A DNA stretch of 64,000 bases from Malachius bipustulatus (taxonomy: Eukaryota > Arthropoda > Insecta > Coleoptera > Melyridae). The notes beneath the pieces were generated by a model. That model was not told the DNA's origin, searched no databases, and worked only from the letters and a program-made list of their open reading frames with translations. Shown here one piece after another: positions 55,269 through 64,000 of this stretch (positions within the stretch are counted from its first letter, which is position 1; each line of letters opens with the position of its first letter). The stretch lies in contig OU342637.1 of NCBI GenBank assembly GCA_910589415.1, positions 34,936,162 through 35,000,161 on the forward strand, written 5' to 3'. The position numbers and the translations under genes are program-made.

Positions 55269-57345
55269 TAGCTTTGATGCCGTGATTATGGTCAGAGTCG
55301 TCGAGCTCTTCAAAATAGACTCCACCTCTTCATTTTTGGCAATTTTTACCACCCAGAAATTTTATCAAGTTTGCCAAGAGAAAATAGTCCGAGGGGATTA
55401 AGTCTGGCTAACCGGGTGTGGGAGGAAACAAAGGTCATTGATTATGACGGTCGTCGCGATCGTAATATGTCTGACTAAGCTGCTGCAGCAACTTCGCAAA
55501 ATACACGCCATTGATTGTTCCTATTTGAAGATAATCAATGGAAATTATCCCACGTGGATCTCGGAAAACTGACATCATACACCGAGAGAAAAATATAACA
55601 AAAATAATTAAAAACATGTTACGATTAAGTATAATTTATGCTTCATATATGGACAGCACTAAATATTGCTAAGCTAAGCTCGTCAGTATTGTTAAAAGGA
55701 TATTGTTAGACTTACAATATCTTCTGTGCTTAAACCGTGTTGCTACATATTCGATTTAGTAATAAAAATTCCTTGCAGGTAGAATAAATTTGTGTTAGTC
55801 CCTAACAGTTTTATATTAAGCACTGGTTAACCTAACTAGAACCAGCAAAATTATATAGTTACAGGTAAGATATTTTATACTTAATACAAGCATAGATTCT
55901 GTGAATGATGACCAACCCAGCTTGAATCAGCAATATTTTATAATTGAAATTAACACATTTTATTGTTAAGGGTAGCAAAGGGTATAGATATACAGCATTA
56001 TAGATAATATGTATTTAAGAGTTTATTAATTTTTATAGATCAAAAGGTAAATACTTGAAAACAAATAAAAATTTTCTATAACTAAAGGTACCTATACAAA
56101 AAAATATATAAGAGAATACTTAAAATAGGTACTCAATAAATACTATAAGCATATTGGCACTATGTAAGGAGATCCGGGCGCTACAGGGATGTTGGCTTCC
56201 ATTTAATTGAATCATCTCGGCGGTAAATGATGATTGCGCCAAATTAACATCAGTCATCAAAAGTAGACAACAATGGATGTAGATGCGAAACAATAATTCC
56301 AATGTATCCCTTTTCTTTCACTCGCAGTCTTGAATGTAACTGTACATCGAGTCACTTAAAGACAATAAACAAATATAACAATAAAAATCACAACACACTA
56401 AACATTTTTGCAAAAAGTTTATGAAATATGAGCACCCATCCGAGTATTACACTATGGAAGATGCAAGAGACGCAAGGGCCAAGATAGAATGGCGTGGACT
56501 CGGGCGACGACTTCAAAGAATACAACAGTTTAATAATGGCAACCAAATGTATACTAAGTCCTAATTAACGAATCTGCTATTTTGATACCCAAATATATGA
56601 CATTGCTGAACTGAAGAATTTTTGTACTTGGATCTTGTAGCAATTACATTATATTACTACTTGATATGTAAATAATGTTAACTTTGATTAAGGGCGATAA
56701 AATTAAGTATTCATTTACTCAAACTAAACACAATGAAATAAATATAAACTTTTGTTTAAAATAAATACATGACTACGTCAGTTCTTACAATATTTATAGT
56801 AAAACCCACTACAATTTTTTAAACATATTTTTTTAGCAATATTTAAAATAAATTTCTCTCAGTGTAACTTGGCCAGCCGACGCAAGTGTTTTGGTCTTCT
56901 TTGGAGATGATTCTACCCTTTTAGTCCATTGTTTTTAATGTTCACTCGTCTCAGGTGTAAAGTAATTGATGTTTCATCAGTGGTTATGAATCGACAGAAA
57001 ACTCGATTTTATAGCTGTCAAAACTCACGAAACTTTTTTTTGTTGTATTTATGAGAAAACGTGCGCACTCATCTGATCCATAGCTTTCCAATTTTCAAAG
57101 ATTCAGTCAATATGCCATATATTGCAATTTCTAGCGTGATCACATCATTTGGTCGACCATTGCGGGATGTTCATTTTCACAACTAGATACAGCCTCGTTT
57201 AAACTTTGCCACTCAATGATTTATTGTAATGAACGATTTTATATTTTCAAATAACAACCGCCATCCATGCATCATATCGGCTGCATGAAACAACTTTCAA
57301 AATACTTCAAAGAAACAACAAAATATTCCCTGAACTTTTTCCCAT
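55262..57345 (-). pseudogene. mariner (DD34D) transposase relic, split by an insertion
   Basis: In minus-strand order: VAKFKRG (about 57215; families have WVAEFKRGR). Then IYGILTESLKIGKLWIR (about 57110), FCRFITTDETS with the first catalytic aspartate (about 56970), and YFTPETSEH, KQWTKRVESSPKKTKTLASA and GQV (to 56867). After a 1,285-bp insertion the frame resumes as MMSVFRDPRGIISIDYL and INGVYFAKLL (55577-55440). The stretch with the second catalytic aspartate (HxDNAP) is deleted. PDLIPSDYFLLANL with the third aspartate follows (about 55400), then YFEELDDSDHNHGIKATL at the end. A transposase of this family cuts and pastes the element at TA. Stops, frameshifts and a deletion make it dead. 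No terminal repeats were identified. Confidence 0.88.
55580..56864. mobile_element. 1,285-bp TIR element with TA duplication, nested in the mariner relic
   Basis: The ends are CACCGAGAGAAA on the left and, reversed, CACTGAGAGAAA on the right. Each is flanked by TA (55578-55579 and 56865-56866). Removing the element and one TA makes the mariner frame read straight from GQV into MMSVFRDPRG, which fixes both ends to the base. A second inverted pair, TAAATATTGCTAA, lies subterminally (55660-55672 and 56833-56845). The interior is very AT-rich and has no open frame with a known domain, so the element is non-autonomous. The TA target suggests mobilisation by a Tc1/mariner-type transposase, an inference from the duplication alone. 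Confidence 0.88.
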
Positions 57346-59290
57346 TTAGCACTCAAAGCCTTTCGGTTACATCCTGACATCCAACAAAGAAATTTTAATG
57401 CTCCCAATCGCTTATGAGGGGACATATTAATCTACATTATTTGTAAGTTAAAAAGAAACAAGACCCAGATTAGAGCTCTTATCTTCTCTTTACTCGTTGT
57501 TAATCCAAACTCTCAAACTTTTCCGCAAGTTCCCTTCAGTCGCAGGTGGTAGGAGCAACCGCGGAGGCATATTGTGTATATAAATTGAAATCGCCGCTTA
57601 TTAAACGCCCCGGGTCTTATTACCACATCTTTTACGACTAAGCAAGGAGACGAGGGTGAGTAACGCTTGAGTTAATCCCCAGCCGATTCGTCCCAAGCTT
57701 AGGAAACCCAATCGATTCTCCCGTAGTCCCCGGGATGTTTGATAGGTTAGGTAATGTGGATATGATCGAAAATTCATGCCATTAAAATTCCTCGTTCTCG
57801 TTTATACTGCTCTTATAATAACATTCTATAAATTATTAACATATATTTAAGGAGTTTATTAATGGTGAGACATTCTTTTGTGCTTTGATAACATCAAAAA
57901 AGTCAATTTTTTATCCTCCTAATGATCTTGTTTGGATTCCAATTCCCATTGCCTATAAGATTTTCCTAGTTGATTAAAATAAATCCGCTTTATCTTCCTG
58001 AAGTTGCCAAAATATCTAGACTAATCCTATTCCCCATTCATATTAAAGCTGCTTTAGCAGATTTAGCAATCTTAGCCTATAAATATGCAAGTAGAAGCCA
58101 TGACTCAATCTTTCAAAACAGAATAAACTAACATTACCTTGAAGGGCTCTTAAAACAACAATTCCGCTATGATAGGGATAATAAATCCTCACTCTCTCTC
58201 ACACCTTTACTGCTGCTTCTTTCAGCTGGAAAAAAAAATAAAATGAGATCATTTATTACACAGGACCTCGCTCTTTAGCAAACAAATGTCAAGACCAAAA
58301 TGTGTCGTCACATTTCAAAGTAAACATGCGTACTTGTATCCCCGAAACGCGACACGATAAGTCACAAACGTCCCTGCATGCAGGAGATGATAAATCGTTC
58401 GCAGAATTGATTTACGCACTCGCGTGGATATAAAACATTTAGACCCAGGATATTTCATTTACGTCGCAAAGCCTGTGAAATCGTGAAAACATGAGGAATT
58501 TAAAATTCAAGAACTGCTTTACCACCACCTCCTCCAGAAGAGGGAGCGGTAATGGATGAATAGGTTTGGTAATAATGGATGAATCCAGTTCATTTGGAAC
58601 TTTACAATAGGACTTTTTATTTTAGCTTTTAAGTCTGGATGGATAATTTGCAGCCTGAATTGGATAGCAGTTCGGAATAATGGGGTGCAGAGTTTTATCA
58701 AACTAGGCTCCATGAGAAAATGAATGAAGATTTACACAGTCAGTTCAATTATTCCCTTATAGTCAGTTTACTTCTGACATGAATTTGGTGGTTGGAGAGG
58801 AATAAGACGTCCAAGTACATAATATATCCTTCATAATGAATAATTTTAATTCAATTATCTCGGGGCGCTTTATCGACGTTGTAATGTAGGGATAGGTTGG
58901 TTTGTTACCGCTTGGTCTCTTTGAAGCTATTCTTATATCCAATCTTATCCAATTTCTGTGTACATACATTAACGTGATCATAACGAGCCTTTGTAATATC
59001 AAAATTGAACTGCTCCATATCAGTTAAAGAACTTGAAAGATTAAACACGTCCTAAATTCTTAAAACATAAACACGAGGAAATGTTAACTCTGTTCTATCC
59101 AGGCCGTTCTTCTATTGTTTTTTCTTCTATAACTCTTTCTCAACTTCCTTAAAGAAGAAACTTTCAGAGGTTGATCCATTTTACATTATCTTTTTCTTTT
59201 AAACATAAACAATAGTATGTATAGGTACTACATCAAGTTGGCATGGAAAATTGTCCCTGTCACTAGCCAGAATTAAAGAAGCAACATTTC
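57346..59290. other. Intergenic sequence with possible regulatory islands
   Basis: No gene recognised. At 57540-57730 and 58300-58440 the sequence is less AT-rich and non-repetitive. In the first, GTATATAAATTG at 57571-57582 resembles a TATA box, and GACGAGGGTGAGTAACG at about 57648 contains a good splice-donor consensus (G|GTGAGT). This could be a short untranslated first exon, but nothing downstream confirms it. Confidence 0.3.
57540..57730 (+). promoter_or_regulatory. Candidate promoter with TATA-like box and splice-donor-like site
   Basis: TATATAAA at about 57573-57580 is followed about 75 bp later by GAGGGTGAGTAACG. The intervening GCCGCTTATTAAACGCCCCG and the following CCCCGGGATG stand out from the AT-rich surroundings. 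Consistent with, but not proof of, a transcription start and a small 5' exon on the plus strand. Confidence 0.25.
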
Positions 59291-59299
59291 CTAAGTCTC

Positions 59300-60479
59300 C
59301 TTCGTTTGGAAGCTTCTCTTCTGTATTCCAATGACTTCACAGTCCTTGAGGCGTGGTTAGTTTTAGAGTTCTCAAATATTCTCTCAGAATCAGCTTATGT
59401 TGTGGTTTTCAAATTTTTCAACCACCTAAGACAGACCGTGGTCCACAACCCATCCGTCAATTCATCAATTCAAAAGACGTTGGCATGAGTGCTGATTAGA
59501 ATGATATCGTTTAAGCGAATGTGGCTCAGGAACTTCAGTCCACCTTCGTTTCTCTATTCAGAAGCTTGCCAAAGAGCCAGGATTAAAAGTTTCAGCAAGT
59601 TGGTTCATCAACTTACTAACTCTTTTTAAGGACGGGAAATCCGTCATACTCTGGGATAATTCTTCCTTTCCAGAGTAGTGCAGGACTCTTACCGACCAAA
59701 AGCCTTCCTACTTCGTTGGGCTTCTTTGGAACCATCATGAATGGACAGTCAGTTCCTGTCAAAGTGTTAAAGTGCATCAAAGCAGCATAAAAGTGTCCCT
59801 GTCCTATTATTGAGCTCGTCTCATTTCCTTCAATCATCCCTCTCCTTAGTTATCATTATCCCATTGATGTATTCCTCTATCCATTTCCAGTTTTCCTTGC
59901 TTTCCAGCACAATTTCAACCAGGTTTTCTATAATCCTTCCCACGTTTGAGTTTACTAGTTGTCTCTTTGCCTCCTTCTATGTGGGCACTTAAAGAGAGTG
60001 TCTTCAGTAGTCGCAGGTAGCAGTTGCCGACTTCCCAATTCTTTTCAGGTAACTCTTGAAAGTACCGGGTTCCATAAAAGACTGGGTATCGAAGACGTTT
60101 ACCTCGCCATATTTACGTTTCATCCAATGTTTTACTTTGTTGATGAGGCGTCTTGTCAATAATCCCTTTTTGGAGGGTTCCCATTCTCTTTTCCTTATTT
60201 CTGTCGGGTATCATCCGGCTCTCTATCATTATCTTCAGGATCGAAGAACGGTTTGTCCCTGGTCTCCGCCAGTATATGAAAGGGGGATCTATAGGCTCTA
60301 CAATATCATGAGGGTTGTTAATCTTTGAACCTTTAATTTCGTTGTTGTTTTAATTCTCTATTTATTACTTTGTGCCATATGAGAGCACCGTATAACATTA
60401 TTGATTAAACTACATAGTGAAGAATTCTGCACATGTTTACTTCAAACTTGATGTCTCTCATTTGGCCGGACCGATTTAG
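59300..60479 (-). pseudogene. R1-like ORF2 C-terminal region, poorly preserved
   Basis: The only family-like phrase is GQGHFYAALMHFNTLTGTDC in the open frame 59616-59837 (minus). It resembles the GHGxFxxYLxxF...C segment before the C-terminal zinc-binding motif of R1-type LINEs. The remaining sequence is too diverged to read. Assignment rests mainly on continuity with the reverse transcriptase upstream. Confidence 0.45.
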
Positions 60480-61410
60480 AATCACTGCCTTTGTGTTTTC
60501 GTGCGCTATTTGAAGACCATTTCCTTTATCCACAGGTTTACCGAGTGCAAAACCTCGTCAGCTTTTGGCATCAAGTCCTCCTTATCAGCTGCTTTCAAAA
60601 TAATGGAGCGATCGTGCATAACAGGTTGGGAACACGCGCCTATTAGAGTTCGCAAGTTCAGGATACCATCATATATGTACGGTAGTCCACAAGGTTGGTC
60701 CTAGAACCGCGCCCAATGGAACAATCATCCCGACCATAATAGTAACTTAGGTATTGTTTGGTAACTTGGATTTTCATCTCGGTGAAGTACTCTCGTACGA
60801 TGTTAATAACATAGGGTGAGATGTTCCTTCCTTTCAGCTTCATAATAATAAGCTTCCATGATGCCGTATTTTACGTCTACCAATGGGAGCGCCATTTGGG
60901 TCTCTGAGAGATTGGACGCTGTTGGACTGGACACAGCACCTCGGCTATTGCGTGAATCGTGGACCTGCTCCTCCTGTACCCGAACTGTCTTTCGCCAAGA
61001 CCACCATTCGTGTCTATTTTCGTTAGAATACTATTGATTATAATACTTTCGCACGCCTTTCCTGGTGCATTTCTCAGACAAATTGGCCTTTATTTCATTG
61101 CTTCGTCAGGTGTCTTTTTGGCTTGTCTAACAGAATGCGTTTTTATTGTTTAAAAATCGTGGGAAGGAGTAAGTCCAACGGGGCCAGGGGCTTGTTATTT
61201 TTTTTTGCATGCCTCCAAGACTTCTGAGGGTTTTAGGGACTCTGGAGGTTGAGAGGGGCTCCGCTTGAAGGCTGTCCCAGTTCCCACTGTGAACAGTTCC
61301 TTACATATTTCACCTCTTCCATCTAGCTCGAGGACCACTTTAGGATAAGGTTGCTTAAGCTGCTGCATTACGATCTTGTTACCCACACCGTATGTGTCTT
61401 GGTTCAAGTT
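60480..61410 (-). pseudogene. R1-like ORF2 reverse transcriptase
   Basis: The first open part (61195-61407) reads NQDTYGVGNKIVMQQLKQPY and ELFTVGTG, the R1 approach to the polymerase. Then NTNGGLGERQFGYRRSRSTI-like sequence is spread over frames (61010-60940). TASWKLIIMKLKGRNISPYV and INIVREYFTEMKIQV follow (60870-60760). The catalytic YADD region appears as MHDRSIILKAADKEDLMPKA (about 60620-60560), in which the aspartate pair is lost. It continues VLHSVNLWIKEMVF. The order is correct and the element is inactive. Confidence 0.8.
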
Positions 61411-61689
61411 ATCGGTAAGGTTTACCTTTTTTTTGTTAGTCTACTTAATTTTATTTCATACTGTATTCCTTGCCCAGGAGTACTTGGTATTATTTCGCTC
61501 GTTAGCAACTATGGTGTTCCCTAGTCCTATGTTCTGATTTTTGATGGGCCAATACGAACAGCTTGCTGCATCTTTTGAGTTAGATATTACTAATTGATCT
61601 TGCATATTTTAAGTTCTTTTCCAAGGTACTGCCTGTATTTTACAGAGTTCATTATTCCGTAATTCCACGCAGTTTTCTGTGTGTATTGT

Positions 61690-62165
61690 TATTCCCTACG
61701 ATGATATAATGTATCCTAAAGGGTTTCTCATCCAGGACTTCCCACGTAATGGTGTGTTGGAGAACCTAGGTCGACACGATGGTCAAGTCCTCAAAGGGCT
61801 TTCCGTTGTGTCTGATGAGAGTTAGTTTAACTGCATCGTTAAGAATGTGTAGGTCGCTTGCACTTGCCCACTGAAGTGTGTCCTCTCTTGTCTGTTGTTC
61901 CCCCCTGCCGCCAAGTAACGTGTTTCACGTTGGAGTCTCGTTGAATTGTTTTCCCCGTTCTGGTTCTTATATTCTCTTCCAGTCCTATCAGGTGTTGTCT
62001 ATAAACCTCGATAAAATAGTTTGGGCTGACGTAAATGCTATAGACATAGAAGCCACTTGTTTTTATGCATACAAAACATGTACCGCTTCCCTACCCCGAC
62101 ACATTGTACCTCTTGTCTACATTTATGGGGAGGTTGTTGTGTTGAAATGAAAAAAAAAACTGAAA
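61690..62165 (-). pseudogene. R1-like ORF2 endonuclease
   Basis: Frames give SGTCFVCIKTSGFYVYSIYV and SPNYF (about 62080-62000), then LGGRGEQQTREDTLQWASAS, DLHILNDAVKLTLIRHNGKP and a segment reading WEVLDEKPF followed by RIHYIIV (61730-61700). The last is the place of the catalytic SDH motif; the histidine remains but the aspartate is gone. The GDFN motif lies in a damaged stretch near 61930. The enzyme would nick target DNA to start target-primed reverse transcription. Confidence 0.75.
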
Positions 62166-62379
62166 ATGTGCCTTCTATGGGCTGACATTCTTTTGTTTCG
62201 TTGATTACGATAAAGTTTGCTTCTCTTCTTTCGCAGTGATGTATGCTAAATCGTGGGATCTTGCCTTGCAGTTTGTATTTCTTTGTAGAATATTGAAAAG
62301 ATTCTATGACGTTTTATGGCCTTATTTCGGACCTTTCTGAGCTTATAACATCGGTCGTTACCTGCTTCGTGTCCGCTTG

Positions 62380-62660
62380 CTTGGCTCAGTAGGCAGTATA
62401 GTCCCTTCTTGCATTCATGTCTATTGTGTCCATCATTTACGCATTTCTGACAATTACTGCTTCGAGCTATCCGTGTGCAATTACTAGCTTTGTGTCCATA
62501 CTCCCAGCATCTAAAGCATTTCTATAGCTCTAGTCTAGTTCGTACATCGTGCATAAGGATAATCCTATCCTGATTTTTCCCTTAGCGATTAGGGGAAAAT
62601 TGTGTCGCTTTTGCTTGCTGTCGCCATTTGGTTACCTACGTATGTAGAACCCATCGATTT
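62380..62660 (-). pseudogene. R1-like ORF1 C-terminus with CCHC zinc knuckles
   Basis: Two intact knuckles of the CX2CX4HX4C form are visible: CFRCWEYGHKASNC and CQKCVNDGHNRHEC (62518-62410). A third, CLLSQASGHEAGNDRC, has its second cysteine changed to serine. Three such knuckles at the end of ORF1 are normal for R1-group LINEs and bind element RNA. The part upstream of 62560 is poorly preserved. Confidence 0.8.
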
Positions 62661-64000
62661 TGCCACCATTTTCTCTGGTAATTTTATTTATATCCCTATT
62701 TATTTGGTGCTGGCCTGGCCAACAGGCTAACCTTCTCACCCTGTAAAACTTTTCGAATCATTTTTATGATAGGGAATCTGTTTTCCTTGAACTTTCAACT
62801 TCCCAACTACTGTCTCAAGTATGAAAAATTCTCTGAACAATTTAGCTTCTAACGATGTTGGCTACAAAGCTACATCACTAGTTTAAAGAATTAACAAATC
62901 TATTATGATGCATTTTTATATATTCTTTTACTATTTTCTTACAAACTTCAGTCTTACATTAAATCACTCTAAATAATGCATTCAGAACATTACATGTGAC
63001 ATTATGTTACCTAGAGCAAATAAAAATTTCTCTAGCATCTATTATTTACAGCCCTCCGATTTCAGTTTGTAATATGTGATCCAATAACGACTAAAGTTTT
63101 CCCGTTTTCTCCATATTGTCATTTCTTATTGATTGTATCTGAGCCGTCTAAATTTCATTCGTCCTGATATACATACTTGGCCTAGCCTGGGAAGCAATAA
63201 AGCATAAAAGGAAGAACTTCCATGAAGTTGTTCCAAGTTCTCGTTAAAGTTACAGCCTCCCGAGTATTTTCTACCCCGACTATGAGCTTCAGGATTCCGG
63301 TAAGATGCAAAAACTTGACTACTCGTCCTTCAACTCAACCAATCGCGCCTCGTTATTATAGGTAAAGGGGGAGACAAAGAGATGAAAGTATCAGAATTAG
63401 AGTAGTCCAGGTCAGGAATATTTTAGAGTGGTCTCTTCAGGATGCCGTACTTTTTATCCTGATATTGCTTTTATCATTCCTGGTAATTTTATTTGAATTA
63501 TGACTGGAGTTTTTCCTCTGGGAGACTTTCAAGTGATGCGCAGTTCCTTGAAATATCCACGAACATCTGATGGTTATTTTATGAGACTTGGGAGAACTGC
63601 TGAGTTTTTTTGACTTCAGGTTTCAGCGTGTTTTAGTAACGTGACATGTGCAGTTGAAGCTATTGATTCACTCAGTTGAGTTCGGTTTTTGGAACAGAAC
63701 TAAAAGCTAAGGATAATTTTTGGGTGGCAATACGTCGTATTTATGGCGTAATATATTAAAAACAATAGATTCATCTTAAACAATAATAGGTTAAAATTTA
63801 AAAAAATAAAACTTAAAACTTTTAAACTTTTAAACATAAAATTGACTTCTTCAAACGTCAAGCAATAATTTATAAAGTTATTACCTGCAATCTGAATCTG
63901 GAACAACAAAATCTATCCAGCTTTATGAACGGAACAATAAATAATCTAGGCATAAATACAACCTGGATAAAAATTTTAGTGCCTCGCTCTGCCAAATATT
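62661..64000. other. Intergenic AT-rich sequence, no gene seen
   Basis: No recognisable coding or RNA gene; the first part may include the unreadable 5' portion of the R1-like element. The window ends within unassigned sequence. Confidence 0.45.

Larger units (their letters stand above)
59300..62660 (-). mobile_element. R1-like non-LTR retrotransposon, minus strand, decayed
   Basis: In transcript order (right to left) one finds the ORF1 zinc knuckles, an ORF2 endonuclease, a reverse transcriptase and a degraded C-terminal region, all on the minus strand with spacing near normal. Domain wording (GDFN-region, GYRRSRST, IVREYF) matches R1-type LINEs. There are stops and shifts throughout, so it is an old copy. 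Neither terminus could be fixed: the 5' side fades beyond 62660 and the 3' side near 59300 has no recognisable tail. Confidence 0.82.

Noticed and set aside
58244..58266. TGAGATCATTT, identical to the start of the bantam microRNA
   Set aside because: Only 11 bases agree, the rest differs, and no precursor hairpin can be drawn with the flanks.

Overview
The window looks like AT-rich nuclear DNA of an insect. I found no complete host protein-coding gene, no rRNA, no CRISPR and no bacterial-style operon. What can be read is a graveyard of transposable elements: one young BEL/Pao LTR retrotransposon, at least nine decayed non-LTR (LINE) pieces, one Penelope-like element, one mariner, several non-autonomous TIR or foldback elements, one tRNA-derived SINE and several satellites. 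The insect assignment is an inference from the mixture (BEL/Pao, R1-like and I/Jockey LINEs with RNase H, mariner, Penelope); I cannot name the order with confidence.

Layout. 1-5.4 kb: AT-rich, with small inverted-repeat elements and a decamer minisatellite. 5.4-6.95 kb: an RNase H-bearing LINE tail cut into two opposite-strand halves. 7.93-10.05 kb: a Jockey/CR1-like LINE with ORF1 and the endonuclease part of ORF2. 11.146-17.741 kb: a BEL/Pao element on the minus strand with two indistinguishable 484-bp LTRs, a GGTTT target duplication, and a gag-pol frame broken by two TAG codons and two frameshifts. 21.295-22.157 kb: an 863-bp near-perfect palindrome. 26.2-29.6 kb: an unusual CpG-retaining block with hairpins, a GACAGCTGTC-rich array and a 158-bp duplication. 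31.7-38.3 kb: LINE fragments, a 685-bp TIR element and a SINE. 41.6-42.7 kb: a second copy of the LINE seen at 5-7 kb. 45.0 kb: a hammerhead-ribozyme-like motif. 48.4-49.6 kb: another RNase H LINE. 51.3-52.1 kb: Penelope-like reverse transcriptase. 53.4-55.27 kb: a Jockey/CR1-like ORF2. 55.26-57.35 kb: a mariner transposase split by a 1,285-bp TA-flanked element. 59.3-62.7 kb: an R1-like LINE on the minus strand.

How the pieces relate. The elements are nested and rearranged. The TIR element at 55.6-56.9 kb interrupts the mariner exactly at a TA. A piece of the palindromic repeat family sits at the edge of an inversion in the 5-7 kb LINE. The hammerhead motif resembles those known in Penelope-like elements, and a Penelope relic lies about 6 kb away on the same strand, though I cannot show that they belong to one copy. 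All long stretches not listed as elements were read for coding or structured signal, and nothing firm was seen. Identifications rest on reading protein motifs and repeats by eye; boundaries of decayed elements are approximate.
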